Source of the DNA: Spirochaetaceae bacterium
Lineage (GTDB): Bacteria > Spirochaetota > Spirochaetia > Treponematales > Breznakiellaceae
Reading direction: 5' to 3'
DNA: 7,353 nucleotides
NCBI GenBank assembly: GCA_031268255.1
Contig: JAIRXO010000068.1
Location: 1 to 7,353 of the forward strand
The first letter of the stretch is position 1. Each line of letters opens with the position of its first letter. Of this stretch, positions 6,690 to 7,353 are shown piece by piece. Both the position numbers and the translations under genes were made by a program. Under the pieces are notes generated by a model. That model did no database searches and had not been told where the DNA came from. It worked only from the letters and a program-made list of their open reading frames with translations.

Positions 6690-7353
6690 ATGCCCTTACT
6701 ACCTACATCAGGTCCCCAGAACGACGCGGCCCTGGCGGTGCTCATTGACGCCGACAATACCCAATCTTCTATTATTGAAGGTCTTTTGGACGAAGTAGCC
6801 AAATACGGCGTGGCCAGCGTTAAACGTATTTACGGCGACTGGACCAGTACCCATCTGCGGTCCTGGAAAGATAAACTGCTTACACACGCCATACAGCCCA
6901 TACAGCAGTTTTCGTACACCACCGGAAAAAACGCCACCGACAGCGCCATGATTATCGACGCGATGGACCTTCTTTACACCGACAAACTCAACGGCTTCTG
7001 CATAGTCTCAAGCGACTCTGATTTTACCCGCCTCGCCGCCCGCATACGGGAAAGCGGCCTCACCGTCTACGGCTTCGGCGAAAAGAAAACGCCCAGGGCC
7101 TTTGTGGCCGTCTGCGACAAATTCATCTATACCGAAATACTCCGGGAAGCCGCCGAAGAAGAAAACGACGAGGACAGGCCCAGCGCCAGACCCAAAAAAG
7201 AATTCAAGGTTGACCGGCAGCTCCTCAAACTGCTCAGGGATTCCGTTGACGACATGGCCGACGAAACAGGCTGGGCCTACCTTGGCGGCGTAGGAAAAAA
7301 AATCAACAACAGTTCAAGCGAGTTCGACCCGCGCAACAACGGCTTCAGAAAAC
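6690..7353 (+). CDS. NYN-domain nuclease-like protein with LOTUS/OST-HTH domain (C-terminus missing)
   Basis: The frame is open from the ATG at 6690 to the window end, giving 221 residues; the stop lies outside. Residues 14-150 form a NYN (PIN-like, LabA/DUF88) domain: VLIDADN (17-23) with D20 and D22, IYGDW (47-51), TGKNATDSAMIIDAMDLLY (78-96) with D84, and IVSSDSDF (105-112) with D109 and D111, then FGEKKTPRAFVAVCDKFIY (129-147). All expected metal-binding acidic residues are present, so RNase activity is plausible. An acidic linker (EAAEEENDEDRP, 153-164) leads to the start of a LOTUS/OST-HTH domain (LLKLLRDSVDDM, then GWAYLGGVGKKINN and FDPRNNGF), an RNA-binding type fold often fused to NYN domains. 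It is the third gene of the helicase operon, 13 nt after its neighbour with a GGAGG site. The substrate cannot be predicted; base composition matches the two upstream genes. Confidence 0.9.
   Translation, partial: MPLLPTSGPQNDAALAVLIDADNTQSSIIEGLLDEVAKYGVASVKRIYGDWTSTHLRSWKDKLLTHAIQPIQQFSYTTGKNATDSAMIIDAMDLLYTDKLNGFCIVSSDSDFTRLAARIRESGLTVYGFGEKKTPRAFVAVCDKFIYTEILREAAEEENDEDRPSARPKKEFKVDRQLLKLLRDSVDDMADETGWAYLGGVGKKINNSSSEFDPRNNGFRK

Overview
The window is a compact bacterial chromosome segment of about 7.35 kb with five protein genes, two of them cut by the window ends. No RNA gene, insertion sequence or CRISPR array was seen. Four of the genes are GC-rich (55-70% in sampled lines). One, at 887-1684, is strikingly AT-rich (about one quarter to 38% GC in sampled lines). 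An XPB-type helicase with its helicase-associated partner, next to a Cache-type membrane sensor, would fit a free-living or gut spirochaete of the Treponema group. XPB genes are also common in Actinobacteria, so the assignment is an inference, not a demonstration.

Layout. (1) 1-809, minus: N-terminal part of a membrane sensor with an extracytoplasmic double Cache domain, probably a methyl-accepting chemotaxis protein; its signalling half lies outside the window. (2) 810-886: a 77-bp divergent spacer with promoter-like hexamers and a small palindrome. (3) 887-1684, plus: an AT-rich class I SAM-dependent methyltransferase, probably acquired by transfer. (4) 1685-1711: a convergent gap with a possible terminator for the gene on the other strand. 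(5) 1712-2728, minus: a complete tRNA-dihydrouridine synthase of the DusB type. (6) 2729-2771: a 43-bp divergent promoter region. (7) 2772-7353, plus: a tightly packed operon of an XPB/ERCC3-like helicase, a 705-residue helicase-associated protein (4-nt overlap, GTG start), and a NYN-domain nuclease-like protein with the start of a LOTUS/OST-HTH domain (13-nt gap, cut by the window end).

The operon is the most interesting part. The helicase and its partner appear to share an XPB/Ssl2-like accessory domain. The third gene adds a PIN-like NYN domain with all its acidic residues and an RNA-binding type C-terminal domain, so a DNA translocase and a putative ribonuclease look co-expressed. The two downstream genes have clear Shine-Dalgarno sequences. 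The genes that begin transcription units do not, and three of them have a -10-like hexamer 6-9 nt before the ATG, which hints at leaderless transcripts.
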